Shown here: one piece after another, positions 1 through 10,653 of the stretch
How positions within the stretch are numbered: position 1 is the stretch's first letter
Layout: each line of letters starts with the position of its first letter
DNA from: Zancudomyces culisetae
Taxonomy: Eukaryota; Kickxellomycota; Harpellomycetes; Harpellales; Legeriomycetaceae
DNA: 28,055 nt
Assembly: GCA_001969505.1 (NCBI GenBank)
Contig: LSSK01000973.1
Location: 1-28,055 of the forward strand
Reading direction: 5' to 3'
Translations under genes and position numbers: made by a program
The notes under the pieces: generated by a model
What the model was told of the DNA's origin: nothing
The model's database searches: none
What the model saw: only the letters and a program-made list of their open reading frames with translations

Positions 1-795
1 TGCTATTGCCAATTAACGAGGAATTACGTGTCCAAAAAATATATATAAAATGGTCCATTTTATTTTTCGACTACATACAGTGTCGCTGTTCAAATGTTCA
101 TAATAGGTCTTTATTAAAGAGGTTTATGATGTTATTCAAGCTATCGAAAATATTAGCATGACTCTGTGTGATGCTGATGCTGATGCAACACATAATATGG
201 ATTTCAAATGGGGATTTCTTTGAAACCTCCTCCCAAAAAAAAAATAGTAAGTTGGGGCAGCTGACATGCGATACTACAAAAGACATACTTATCAAAATGG
301 TTGGGGAAATAAAAATAGACGAATTGTTTTATTGGATTAGTTAATCAAAACTAACCAAATCATTAATATGTTTTAAAATACAACGCGTGAGTTTTCTAAC
401 CATCAGCATGATAGAAGCACCATTAGAATAAACCTTGCCTTATTTCCAAACAAGTAACAGCTAGAGTACCGGTGGAGCTGGAAGTCAAGTTATATTGCTA
501 GAAGTTTAACGTTTTGAAAATAAACAGACCCGAAAAAAAGTTATTGAAACAGCTCAAAGTAGGTGCAATTCTGTTTTGTGGATATGGAATGGAATTAGCT
601 ATTAGCCTTGAGGAGCTAGGAAGGTGTTATTCTATTTTCAGATGATTTCTTGTTTCAATTCAATTTGCTATAAATCATGCGAATTGTTGAATATTAACGC
701 TTATAAATTTGGTTCAATACATTGGTTTAATTGGAGAGGCTGTGGTGGAATTTCTAACATCACAGTATATCCGTCCTCACCCCGAGAAAAAGTGA
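1..795 (+). other. 3' fragments of unidentified spliced gene(s) cut by the window edge
   Basis: No family is recognised. Several short stretches have coding character on the + strand: an open frame from about 176 to 339; 461-501, which ends in RVPVELEVKLYC and a TAG; 527-640, which contains GYGMELAISLEELGR; and about 735-795, which ends in VEFLTSQYIRPHPEKK and a TGA at 793-795. The last follows an ATTAAC branch-like site and an AG near 735-737. I could not join all pieces in one phase-consistent model. They may belong to one or two genes that start left of the window, or some may be chance open frames. A GCTGAT triplet-pair repeat lies near 170-185. Confidence 0.3.
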
Positions 796-1595
796 GCTGA
801 CAAATAGAAAGAGCAAAAAATGTGCGTAAAGTTTAATTAGCATCGATAATTCTTCAATTTAGCCAAATTGAAATAAACGATTAGCATCAAGAAAAAAAAG
901 AAAGAAGAAACACTTTGCATCAACCATCATTACTTCTTTTATAAATTGAGCCAGGGATTTATCAGGAAGAAAGTCTAGGTTTCTACGCACGCTATTAGCT
1001 GAATACTCCTTGTTAAATAATCGAGATTTTCTTTAACCATCCAACCGGCGAATAGTCGACAAGAAAAGCATACACACCAAGTTTGTGATCAATAAATAGG
1101 ATTGTTACGTAATATGTAATTACAAAGAAACGTATTTTATAACACGTTAGATGATTAGTTATGTAATGGTTACACTTTTTTCAGTGTACTCACACCTCTT
1201 TTGTGAATAATAGTTTGATAAGCTTATAAAAAAATGAAACTATAATAAAAATCGCTTCTGAATAAAAAAAATACTAATGAATGTTGGATTTAGTGATACG
1301 TGAGATGCTTCAACGGTTAAAAGTGCTAAATGGCTAAAGAAATAAGCATATTTAATTTCAAAAGTGTTATTGAACGTATTTTGCAAAACCACATTTAAAC
1401 ATGTCATTTTTCAGACAATTATCGTAGCGGCTCTCTTTTTTTTAAATCTCTAATTTAGCAGTTGATAGTTTCATAATTACAAGCTAATATATAAGCAAAA
1501 TATTATTTGTTAAATAAAAGAGCTAGAATTTAACTGGGCATACTGATATATCAGCAACTTATATTTATTATTTTCCAGTTATTGAAGACAACATA
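796..1595. other. AT-rich intergenic stretch upstream of the HMG-box gene
   Basis: There is no convincing exon on either strand. The sequence is AT-rich with short A and T runs. It should hold the promoter and 5'UTR of the HMG-box gene. A TTTCCAG at 1572-1578, 17 bases before the start codon, could be the acceptor of a 5'UTR intron, but I could not fix a donor. Confidence 0.5.
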
Positions 1596-2825
1596 ATGGA
1601 GAATCAAGGAGAACAAAAGGTTTTTGTTCCTGGGATGGGTGTCGAACAATATTCTGTGCCTGCATACCGAGAAGAATTTAACAGGACAAATGCTGTATGT
1701 ATTTTCATCTTCGCTTTATTATTCTGTCTTTACATTACGACTCTAACAAAGTGTACTAACTGCATTATATTATTATATAGATGTTTGATATGCTCAAATA
1801 TGGGCCAGCCTCGATAAACAACGGTGAGAGAGATCCTAGAAGAGTAAGTTGAAATATAAACTTAATCAACATATACTAGCTTCACCTTTCGTTTTTTTCA
1901 AGTTTATGTTTGGTGAGACTGTGTGAATACAGAGAAGAAAAAAAACTAAGTGGTTAATATTTACAACTATAGTCACAAATATTTCAAAAGCCACCACATA
2001 CACCTTCAGAAAGATATCAAAATGATTATGTAGACTTCTCTGATCCCTCTGCTCAAAGAGGCCAGTTTGCTTACAGTAAGTATCAAACCCCTTTCTTTGA
2101 GTTCATCTTTTTTTTTGTATCAACCTTAACCCTAACCCTACTAAAACCATTACTCGACTCTTTTCATAGCCTTACAACCACCTGCACCAATGAATCAGGG
2201 AATGTTTGTTCAGCCTAACTCTATCTCTTCAGGTGGTGCCAACGTTTTGCAAGACCAACATGTGTACTATCCCGATAACCAACAGCATAGCCATATATTT
2301 AATATTGAAAGACAATCAAATCATATGATGGCTGGTCAATCCTACCAACCAATAGGTTCACATGTATCCTCAATCTCGGTTGCACCATATAAAAGGAAAT
2401 ACAAAAAGCACCCCAAAAGAGACCCAAATGCACCAGAAAAGTGGAAATCTGCATATCAGCTTTTTAGAGAAGACCTAAACCGAAAACTCGAAAATCAAAA
2501 ACTTTCCTTTGTGAGTCTTTCCAAAATACATAGCGAACAGTGGTCTAAACTAGACAGCACAAAAAAAAAATACTACGACGACTTGGCAAAAAATGCCAAA
2601 GAGGATTACGAAAAAAAGATGGCTGTATACAAACAATCTAAGCAGTTCAAAGAATATCAGGAGTATCTCAACCAATTTTACCTGCAAGAGGACACTGTAG
2701 GCAGAGTTGGAAGGCCAAAAGGAAAGAAGGCCGCAAATAATGTAATGTTAAACCAGGAAAAAAATCGCTATGCAAACCAAGTACTTCCCCACAACTTCAA
2801 CAATTTTTCTAATGTTGATCATTAA
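1596..2825 (+). CDS. HMG-box protein with AT-hook-like motif (4 exons)
   Basis: Exons are 1596-1694, 1781-1843, 1973-2075 and 2170-2825, phase-consistent, giving 306 residues. All donors are canonical (GTATGT, GTAAGT, GTAAGT) and intron 1 has a perfect TACTAAC branch site at 1754-1760. The N-terminal 165 residues are low-complexity, rich in Gln, Pro, Ser and Asn. An HMG box spans roughly residues 172-243: basic lead KKHPKRDPNAPEKW, then the SAYQLF helix, SFVSLSKIHSEQW and KYYDDLAKNAKEDY. A GRVGRPKGKK AT-hook-like motif follows near 266-275. HMG boxes bind and bend DNA, so this is probably a nuclear chromatin or transcription factor. In fungi the class includes NHP6-like and mating/sex regulators; the sequence does not place it more finely. 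The family call is firm, the role is inferred. Confidence 0.88.
2126..2140 (+). repeat. Short telomere-like CCCTAA repeat inside an intron
   Basis: The 15 bases TTAACCCTAACCCTA are about 2.5 units of the TTAGGG telomere repeat (C-rich strand on +). They lie in intron 3 (2076-2169) of the HMG-box gene, 29 bases before the acceptor AG. The CTAAC and CTACTAAA strings in and beside the repeat also match the fungal branch-site consensus, so the repeat may simply supply the branch point. Confidence 0.75.
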
Positions 2826-3315
2826 TCCCCCCCCATTCATGCTCTCACCATCTTATTACTTGTTATTTGAGCTGTAATATACTTATTTCCGACTTGAATT
2901 TTGTCGGGTGGAATTCTGATTTTGACCACTTTTTTTCCTGTATAACTTAACATATAACATCGCTACATGCCGTGTACGTTATAGCCACTTTTGGCATTCA
3001 GTATCTTTAGCCCTCTTTGTTGGCTTATTTCTTTTTTTTGGTATCTCATTGTCATTTTTTTTCTTGATACAAATACATTTCTATAGCACATCCATCTTAA
3101 ATCATGTGCTGCACCATTGTACACATGTTTTATTGATTCAGAAAATGTTGATTTTTACTCTCAAAAAGTACTGAAAAGAGGGTCTGCTATGTGGTTGATA
3201 AAAAATAACACTTCTTGTATTTAGGCTTCAGTGTTAGTACCTGATATCCATCCAATGAGTTTTGTCATCTTTGCTGGGAAAAAAAGTGAAAAGAAAAAAT
3301 AAACAATAGCATTGT
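2826..3315. other. AT/T-rich intergenic stretch
   Basis: This is the 3' flank of the HMG-box gene. It begins with an eight-C run right after the stop codon and continues with T-rich tracts. No ORF or RNA gene is supported. Confidence 0.5.
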
Positions 3316-3823
3316 ATGCTCACTTTCCATACATTTTTTCATCATTTGCTTTTATCGCTGCCGTTTTCATTACAAAAGGTAAATATTTGGCATCTCGTAC
3401 TAAAACTTTTTGGTACCATTTAATTCCTTTAAACCATTCAGAAAAACGCTTTTTGGCACTCGTTTTCTGTTTTCTGTTTTGTTTTTTTGTTTTTCATCTT
3501 TACGTAGAATTGGATAATTTAATGTTAAAACATTCTCGCGACTAGGAAGCTCCTGACTCACCTTTAACATCCAACATCCTCAAAAATTATCTAGCCTCCC
3601 TTGATTGGCTTTGCTTATTCCACTATGCTGAAAAGATGAATTTGCCTTATTTGAAAAACAATGTCAATCATCTGACTCTAATGGTCTTATATCCACTTTT
3701 TTCTGATTTTGGGTATCTAAACAACATTTGTAAGTGTTTTTTATGTAATTCCAATTGCTAGATTTACTACACTATGTTGAAGCGAATTACGTCAATTTCA
3801 AGCCCTCGCTAGCCTGCGAATAA
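3316..3823 (+). CDS. Candidate small secreted protein (3 exons), family unknown
   Basis: Proposed exons are 3316-3378, 3546-3729 and 3762-3823. Phases agree (0, then 1) and the product is 102 residues. The first exon encodes MLTFHTFFHHLLLSLPFSLQ, which resembles a cleavable signal peptide. The donors are GTAAAT and GTAAGT. Against the model: the second intron would be only 32 bases, shorter than every firm intron here (53 or more); no family is recognised; and open exons of about 60 codons are expected by chance in DNA this AT-rich. Treat it as a lead. Confidence 0.28.
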
Positions 3824-4274
3824 TAATATTTTGTTATTGGATTTGTGCCCTGGAAGTTTTGAAGTATCTTTATCGTTATCGTTCTAAAATGTGCGTTTTC
3901 TAGCTATCGCTTTTTTAATTGGTGCATAGTGCTTCTCTACTAATTTGGTTGTAGAATATAGGTTACCAAATATCACAATATTACACCTTTATATTCATAT
4001 CTGAACACCGGAAACATGTTACAAAAACCGATGGTTAAATTAGGAACTTTGCAAATTATCAATTAATTTTTACAATAGTACGTTTTTGCCACCCAATCCG
4101 CAGCATTTCTTCATAATCTATACTCTTCAGTTGGATTTGGGGCATTTTCCCTATAAAAAAAACCTCAGGGTTAAACTCCATCCTGCAAAGTTGATTTTCA
4201 GAAACAAAGGCACACACATTTCTATAAATTCGCTCAGTTGTTCTAGATGCAAGATGTATTATGAATCCAACTAG
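3824..4274. other. AT-rich stretch without a supported gene
   Basis: Only short open frames of AT-biased composition are present, with no domain similarity. No tRNA or repeat was seen. Confidence 0.45.
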
Positions 4275-4732
4275 ATGAATATCAAGTTACAGAGGTCAGC
4301 AAAATAAATCACTGTTTACTATCTTGCTTTTTTTTTTCCCAACAAAAGAATAAATCCACCTAAATGATAGGACTGAATAACTTGAATTGATTCGCGATAT
4401 GCGTACTAGCTTATGAACTCTGACTCTTGCTTTCTACTGAAAATAAATCTTCTTATTTAATACGGCTCAAGCTTGATTGGTATAGAGGACGCGTCTGAAA
4501 TTATCGTCAATCTACAGCTTAAGATGATGTCTCCCTGCTATTTGTACCCAACTGGAACCCACATGAAACTTTTATTAAAAGCTCTAGTACAGGACGTAAG
4601 ACGAGCATTCTACTGGTTAACTTATTTTACGTTTAAGACTGATAAACATCAAAATTCAAGCTTAGATTTCCTTGTATTTGCACTACTTTTAGTTTGCAGG
4701 GAGCAAGACTAGTTACAAAGAAAAAGTATTAG
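4275..4732 (+). CDS. Candidate small spliced gene, family unknown
   Basis: The best-supported part is an exon ending at 4595 (containing GIEDASEIIVNLQLKMMS and MKLLLKALVQD) followed by a GTAAGA donor, a 104-base intron ending TTTGCAG, and a last exon 4700-4732 encoding GARLVTKKKY and a TAG. Residue composition is less AT-biased than random frames nearby. The 5' side is uncertain: an exon 4275-4294 (MNIKLQ) joined at 4472 keeps phase and gives 58 residues, but its GTCAGC donor is weak. No signal peptide or membrane segment is seen. I do not recognise the protein. Confidence 0.4.
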
Positions 4733-5043
4733 GAAAAGGAGCTGAAGTGCGCTTTTCTGTCAACCCAACACTAAATTTGGGCTCTACCTTATTCGCACAC
4801 AATTTTCTTTATATCTTATTAAATTCTTAACTCTTTTTCACAAAGATACTCAAAATGATCAACAACCATGAGAGAAAAATGATTAAACCTAGCATACACA
4901 AGTCATGAGAAAAATAATGATGATGGAGTAACAAAAAAAACACTCGCTATTTACCGAAATTGGTGTATTTTACAAAGCCAACTATCTAATTAATGCAAAT
5001 TTGCTAGTGAGTTATCGTGTGTGTTCAGTCTTACAAATAAGGG
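4733..5043. other. AT-rich stretch without a supported gene
   Basis: No coding, repeat or RNA signal that I can support. It is the 3' flank of the candidate gene ending at 4732. Confidence 0.4.
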
Positions 5044-5848
5044 TTAATTCTTCAGAAAATCATGCAATCTATCCAGCCCATATTCCACAGACCATATCGC
5101 TTTTCTCCCACCCCTCCAAACCCGAATTTCCATCAAAAAAGAATGCTCAAATAAATTGTGCATATGGTAGAACACGTAGTAAATAGAGAAAATATTGAAA
5201 TGAACCAACAAACAGCTTATAAGCCTCACTACCTTTTTGTCTTGAATGTGATTTTTGTTGTTTAACTTTCTTAAAATTGATAGAATGTAATCTCCAAGAA
5301 AATACTAAGTTCCAAAAAATATATACAATTCCATAATCCATGAGAAAGAAAATACTTGGCTTTTTTTTGACAACAAACTTGCAGCTGATGTACCTTTTAA
5401 TCTTTAATTGTGATCCGTTTTTTTTCTATTTCTTTATTTTTTGCAGTTATTTGGAAAGCGGTCCTAAGAGAAAAGAAACATTATAGCTAGGGATGGTGTA
5501 GGAATTAACGAAAATATCCGGTATAGTAGATATCTTTCAATATAGGGTGTATTCACACGAAGATATCTCGATTACACCATTCATAGGTTCTCTTAGATCG
5601 AGAACATCCGCCTCTTCATCTAAACGCTTGTAATGCATGGTTATGCGATAATAACATCTAAAAAACGTGAATTTGTCGTTCTCCATCATGGTACACACTG
5701 TTAAACGCTTCAAACCCAAGAAAAAAGTTTGTCTGACTTTTAACTTTGTACGTATGCAACACACAGATATTTCTCTCTTTTTCATCTCAGATTGTCGCAT
5801 TGTGTTTTTTTCTTGAGCATTTATTTTTGACACAGTTATATCGGCCAA
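5044..5848 (-). other. Possible minus-strand spliced gene, family unknown
   Basis: Two minus-strand segments look coding. Positions 5848-5537 hold a 103-codon open frame with LGLKRLTVC and HYKRLDEEADVLDLREP. Near 5140-5044 a frame ends MEIRVWRGGRKAIWSVEYG, then LDRLHDFLKN and a TAA. Codon choice in both is less AT-driven than in the flanks. I found no clean splice pair to join them. One ORF of about 100 codons is expected by chance in 28 kb of this composition, so they may be unrelated or spurious. Confidence 0.25.
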
Positions 5849-7142
5849 CTTTCTCTAGAATCGTCACTAGAAAATTACAATATTATTAATTACGATCAAA
5901 AGGTTTTCTGTACGATACATATACCCAAAGGAGTTACTGCTAATAGGGGAGACACCTATCCAGTATTGGCTATCTAATGAGTTTATTTACCAAAAAGAAA
6001 GTGAGTATTAGTATTTCAGTAGTTCATAAAGCCTACGAATAATTGTAATAGTATTTTCAATCCTTGCCATGTAAGTTTTCCACAGAGCTTGGAGTAGACC
6101 CTCTGTATTGTACACAGGTTAACAACTTTTATGTAATAAATATAGACTCTACTACCTAGACTTTCATTTTTGAGTACACAAAGTTCAGTATACAGCTAAG
6201 AGGAGGTATATTTACATTTCAAAAATCCATTCAAGCTTTGACTAAAATAGTTCAACGTACAGCCTCTTGAGAATATTATTACCAGGAAAAAATAGAGAAG
6301 GTCATTCTGCAGGTTGTCATTTTTGGTTGTTCAAACAAAATCGAGCAAATGAAGACAAATATCAATACAGTAAATGGAATATACCTTTTTTTGGTCGAAA
6401 TGATATAATAATTTTAAAGTCTATAGCACGTAGGGCATACTACCCACATGCTATCTAACCTGGTTATAAGATATACTTGTCTATTTTTGGTACAATTACC
6501 CCCCCAATAGTATCTTCATTTTTTTTCCAAAGATTGAGAAAATATAATATAGAAAGTAGCCTCTTCAACAAAACAAGTAGAATTTATCAATCGGTTCTGT
6601 GCCTGGAACTATATTTTGAGCAAAAAAAAACTACACATCTAACCTTCTACGCACCACACATGTGCATGTGTGTAAAAAATAGTGAAGGTGTCAAGTTGAA
6701 CATGTTTCGCTCTATTTTATCAATCGGTACGGTACACCATGAGAAAAGCGAAATACGCAAATCCAGATGCGTGTAATTATTGCTTATTGAAAATTGTGGT
6801 AAAGACGCACGGCCAGCGTGTCTTTTTTTGTGAAACCAGTCGCTCCAAATGTTCAATATATTTTTATACAGTATTGAGACAGTCCTTATATATGTCTTTT
6901 TCTCCATCTATTAATATCAGTTCCAATTTTTTGCATTAAAATTTATTGGGCTTTTTCTTGGATATATTTCAAAAAAAAAAATTCAACCCAAATTATGACA
7001 AAGCTGAAAATTTTTTAAAGCGATTATGGTTACTGAACTCTACAAGCATTGTTCAGCCAAAGCAATTTTTATGGGAACGAGAAATAAACTTCAAATATAA
7101 ATATACATATTCGTATTTTTGGTATACCTTCAAAGTCATAAA
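5849..7142. other. AT-rich stretch upstream of the E2 gene
   Basis: Open frames at 6267-6458, 6477-6776 and 6647-6907 overlap on both strands, are biased to Asn/Lys/Ile/Phe and show no domain. The end of this stretch should contain the promoter of the ubiquitin-conjugating enzyme gene at 7143. No RNA gene or mobile element was seen. Confidence 0.45.
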
Positions 7143-8437
7143 ATGGCAACCGAACAATCGGCACTCCTATTAAGAAAACAGCTACTAGGTAATAATTTGT
7201 GTTTTACCCTAATTTTATATGTTCAACTTTGGGTTCCTACCATTATCTGCCATTTTTAAACATATCTTAGCATGCAAAATACATAATGGACAGTCACTTT
7301 TACTATTTTACATTATTATTATTAACACACTGCAATTTCGGTTTTGTAATAAATTTCAGTAACGAAATCAGCAAGCGAGCTGTTTCTATTTAAAGATGAG
7401 AACCAAGTATAGATTTAAAAATTACGATGACCCCAACTAATCTATTTGTTTATTAAACCCAAATAGAGCTAACCAAAAATCCGGTCGAGGGGTTTTCTGC
7501 AGGCCTAGTAGATGATTCAAACTTATACGAGGTATCTTACTTTTAGGCCACCCTTCTACTATTTTTTATAATAAACGCCACCTGTGGCCCATTTTCATAC
7601 CTACACGAACAAGGAATGGTGGTGCTCACATAAATTAAACGCATTTTTACGCATAAACTTTAATAGTGGGATATAATGATAATTGGACCACCAGACACAG
7701 TATAGTAAGACTTATTTACTAGCTATCACTGGCAATCAATTTATAACGGATAGTTTTTGCAACCATCAAGATTCAAATTTTCATTTCTGTTTCTAACCCA
7801 TAATAGCGAAGGTGGGTTTTTCAAAGCAAGGATGACTTTCCCCAAAGTAAGAATGTTTAACCATTCTTTAGTTTTTCTTTTAATCTTTTCGTTTCAGAAG
7901 AAGGCTTGGATTAGAAATATCTAAAATTTTTTTTTTGGAAATTTAGGACTATCCGATGATGCCACCAAAACTTCGTTTTGTCTCAGAAATATGGCATCCA
8001 AACGTATATCTTGATGGATCTGTGTGTATATCAATATTGGTAAGTGTATATTGCAAATCTTCCCGCGGTTAATCCGCAAGAACAATTAGTTAAAAATTAC
8101 AATCCGCGGCCTATAGCACCCTCCAGGCGACGATCAGTATGGATATGAACACGCGAGCGAACGATGGTCTCCAGTCCAGTCGGTAGAAACAATAATGATA
8201 AGCGTCATTTCGATGTTATCTGGCCCAAATGACGAGTCACCTGCGAATATTGAGGCAGCAGTAAGAATGCATTCAATTCAATATCTCTTTATTTCCTCAT
8301 ACTACGAATATTGACACTAATGTTTCAATCATTTTATTTTAACATTATATTTGTCAAAGAAACAATGGCGAGAGAAATATCCAGAGTTTAAAAAAAGGGT
8401 ACAGCGATGTGTCCGTCGCTCACTAGAGGATTTGTAG
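7143..8437 (+). CDS. ubc7: Ubiquitin-conjugating enzyme E2, UBE2G/Ubc7 type (7 exons)
   Basis: Exons are 7143-7188, 7467-7531, 7667-7704, 7807-7846, 7947-8039, 8117-8260 and 8360-8437. All phases match and the product is 167 residues, the usual length for UBE2G1 (about 170). It opens [17 protein letters not shown] and continues [19 protein letters not shown], which is diagnostic for the UBE2G family. The active-site region has HPN (in [10 protein letters not shown]) followed by the catalytic Cys in SVCISIL. The family's acidic loop follows the Cys ([17 protein letters not shown]), and ISVISML precedes the C-terminal helices. E2s of this class receive ubiquitin from E1 and build Lys48-linked chains, typically with ER-associated degradation ligands. 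All introns are GT-AG. Exon 3 must end at the GTAAGA donor at 7705, because an earlier GT would break the conserved DTVYEGG. Confidence 0.95.
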
Positions 8438-8937
8438 ACCATTGGTGCCGCGTTTATACATTTGAAACCATCAATTTGGTTTTCAAACCCGAAACATGCT
8501 CTTAGAAAATGTCAGCACCAAAATTTTAGAGAGTTTAATTAGATATTTTTGGCCTAAACAGTTTCGGTATAATGTTTCTTATTTTGTTTAAACGAATTAA
8601 CGAGTTTGTTGACATTATTTTGCAGGCTTTATTCTTGCCTCCTTTCAGACTATTATATGCCTGTTTACGTATTCTTACGGGCTTTGGACTTGGATTTAAA
8701 AATAAAAGTTTCGTGGATTAACGGGTAAAATATCTTCATAAAAAAGTCCATTCCAGCCTTTCCAATGGCAGACCAATAGCTTGTACATGTTTCGATCGAA
8801 CCGATCAAGCGAACTGAATATTTTTAAGAGCAACTTATATCCATACTGCCAAATACCTACTTTCTTCTTTTTTCAACCTCCACACCCTAGCCCTGTGTTT
8901 ACCAAAACGAAAAAAGAAGGCTGTGGGAAAAAAGCAG
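8438..8937. other. Convergent intergenic region between the E2 and NRK genes
   Basis: This holds the 3'UTRs and polyadenylation signals of two convergent genes. No ORF is supported; frames at 8781-9023 are chance or antisense to the kinase C-terminus. Confidence 0.55.
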
Positions 8938-9681
8938 CTAGCTATTTGAATTTTGAACAAGTTCACCAAAGATAATGTCAAGAGCACACCGCACAAGATC
9001 GAGTACTTGTTTTCTGGAAACATTTATAAAGTTTATTTCTCCCTCGCTGGTATTCAACTTGCAACTCTTGAGGTACTCTGTATAATTGCGCCAAACAACT
9101 GATTCAAAATATTGTGGAGGCTCTTGTAAAAAAAACCTCTCATCGAATTTATCTGACCCAGCCTTTACCATTTCACATTCCCTTTCCTTTCTTCTGCTTT
9201 TAAGCATTTCAAATTCGCATTCCAAAAACAGTCTAGTGTCAAAAACATCCATAATTTCTTTTTGGAAAACGCAGATTCCTTCAACCACCAAATATCTATG
9301 GGGTCCGTACCTAGATATCAATTCTTTACACATTTTTTCAGCATCGGCTTTAAGGTACCCATATTCTCTTGTGCTTAGCTCCATTTCTATTTGCTTGCTG
9401 TCAATTGCCCACATAGAGGCTAATTGATCTTTATCGTTAAGCTCATCTTGCCCCTTAGTAAATTTTAAAATGTCATTTACCATTTCCTCCGTTTCAAACG
9501 AGCCAAGGGTGTCATAGTCTTTGAGTCCTGTTTCACGGTCGATTGGGATATGCATTTCATCTTTGTAGTATGAATCTTGACTGAGTATGCTACAATTACC
9601 CAAGAGCTTCTTCAGCATTATCGATAGAGTGGTCTTTCCCGAACATGATGGGCCACTTATTCCTATAACTATGGTTTTCAT
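8938..9681 (-). CDS. nrk1: Nicotinamide riboside kinase (NRK1 family)
   Basis: This intronless frame of 247 residues phosphorylates nicotinamide riboside to NMN with ATP, a salvage step to NAD, in the cytosol. The P-loop GISGPSCSGKTT is at residues 7-18. The residue matching the NRK catalytic/substrate Asp is D36 in SQDSYYKDE. Further family marks are YDTLGSFE, a second strand LVVEGICVF, an Arg-rich lid (KSRRKERE) and the PPQYFESVVWRNY segment, which separates NRK from uridine kinases. Length agrees with yeast Nrk1 (about 240). The start is the only ATG directly before the P-loop strand. It converges with the E2 gene; its 5' side faces the gap at 9682-10108. A related uridine-kinase assignment is possible but less likely. 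Confidence 0.88.
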   Translation of the reverse strand: MKTIVIGISGPSCSGKTTLSIMLKKLLGNCSILSQDSYYKDEMHIPIDRETGLKDYDTLGSFETEEMVNDILKFTKGQDELNDKDQLASMWAIDSKQIEMELSTREYGYLKADAEKMCKELISRYGPHRYLVVEGICVFQKEIMDVFDTRLFLECEFEMLKSRRKERECEMVKAGSDKFDERFFLQEPPQYFESVVWRNYTEYLKSCKLNTSEGEINFINVSRKQVLDLVRCALDIIFGELVQNSNS

Positions 9682-10108
9682 TCCCTCTCACACCTTTTTA
9701 CCCGCTTGTTCCCAGTTTAGAATCATGAATAATTTCCTCTAGTTAACAGTTTAACCACACTTTTGTGTCTTATTGAAGAATTTTTTTAATGCTTTTCTGG
9801 TTTTAAATCGGCTTTTTGGTGAGGTTTAGAGATATGATTGGGCTAACTCCAGAAGAATCCTTAAACTGAAAACTTGATTTAAATCGCAATCCTAAAAAAA
9901 TTGAATAAAGCCCACGAAACTATTTTGAGAGCTAGATGACTGTATTTTCAAAGTTTATTGTACTTTTACCTTGTGCCTGCCTAAAAACTTATAAGGGTCA
10001 GCAGTAAGTCATAGGAATAAAATAAAGCTATAAAGGAATTTTTTTTTTTTGGAAGCCAAGTACTAAAGCTGTAGGAAAATAGAAGAGAAAAACCTACACA
10101 GCGAGGAT
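9682..10108. other. 5' flank of the NRK gene
   Basis: AT-rich sequence with A and T runs; it should contain the NRK promoter. No ORF or RNA gene is supported. Confidence 0.5.
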
Positions 10109-10315
10109 TTAACACGCTATTTGTTCAAGCTGAAGTTCACACATCATCATTTGTAAACCACCTCGATACTCTTCCGGAGCAATAATAAGAGGTGTGACAT
10201 CTTTTTATACACACTTATACTTTCTCAAAGCTTTTTTCATTTCACCGAAACAAACACGAGTTAACCAAGCAATATCACGACACCAACTAGCTTTGTTTCC
10301 AGCATTTTTCATCAT
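10109..10315 (-). pseudogene. Coding-like remnant with one in-frame stop, family unknown
   Basis: Read on the minus strand from an ATG at 10315, the frame gives KNAGNKASWCRDIAWLTRVC and GEMKKALRKYKCV, then a TAA at 10207-10205. It then continues open in the same frame (DVTPLIIAPEEYRGGLQMMM, CELQLEQIAC) to a TAA at 10111-10109. Both halves have protein-like composition with Trp, Cys, Arg, Pro and Gly, unlike AT-driven chance frames. No intron of reasonable size removes the stop while keeping the frame. It could be a decayed gene, two exons with an unseen splice, or a coincidence. The family is not recognised. Confidence 0.38.
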
Positions 10316-10653
10316 AGATGGTACACCTTTCAAAGGATATTATCTATTTATATCAAATCAAACACTAAACCCAAGAAAATTCAGCGAGCTGAAAAATGAG
10401 CAAAATTTTTAAAAGCAATACGTAGAAACTGTTTATTCCATGATATACTAGCAGATGGTTGGCATAGCTGCCTCTATGCGAAAAGGAACACACGCTTCGT
10501 TGTTCATACCATTCAGTTGCATTTTGTTACCAAATTTGTATCTGTTACTTGGAAGAACGAGCTATTTTTGTATCATATTGTTACGATTAAATAAAAGAAA
10601 AATTCCATATAAATGTGGCAAAAACAGGGTTTGAGTGATTCTTGCCACTTTTT
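10316..10653. other. Gap between remnant and the RPA-like gene
   Basis: AT-rich 3' flank of the minus-strand RPA-like gene. No feature is supported. Confidence 0.4.

Noticed and set aside
1931-1942. U6 snRNA-like ATACAGAGAAGA
   Set aside because: Only 11-12 bases match; the AGC triad and stem sequences do not follow, and it lies in a purine-rich intron.
6655-6672. Inverted repeat CACACATG-TG-CATGTGTG
   Set aside because: It is made of alternating CA/TG dinucleotides, which form palindromes readily by chance; no gene or repeat partner is associated.
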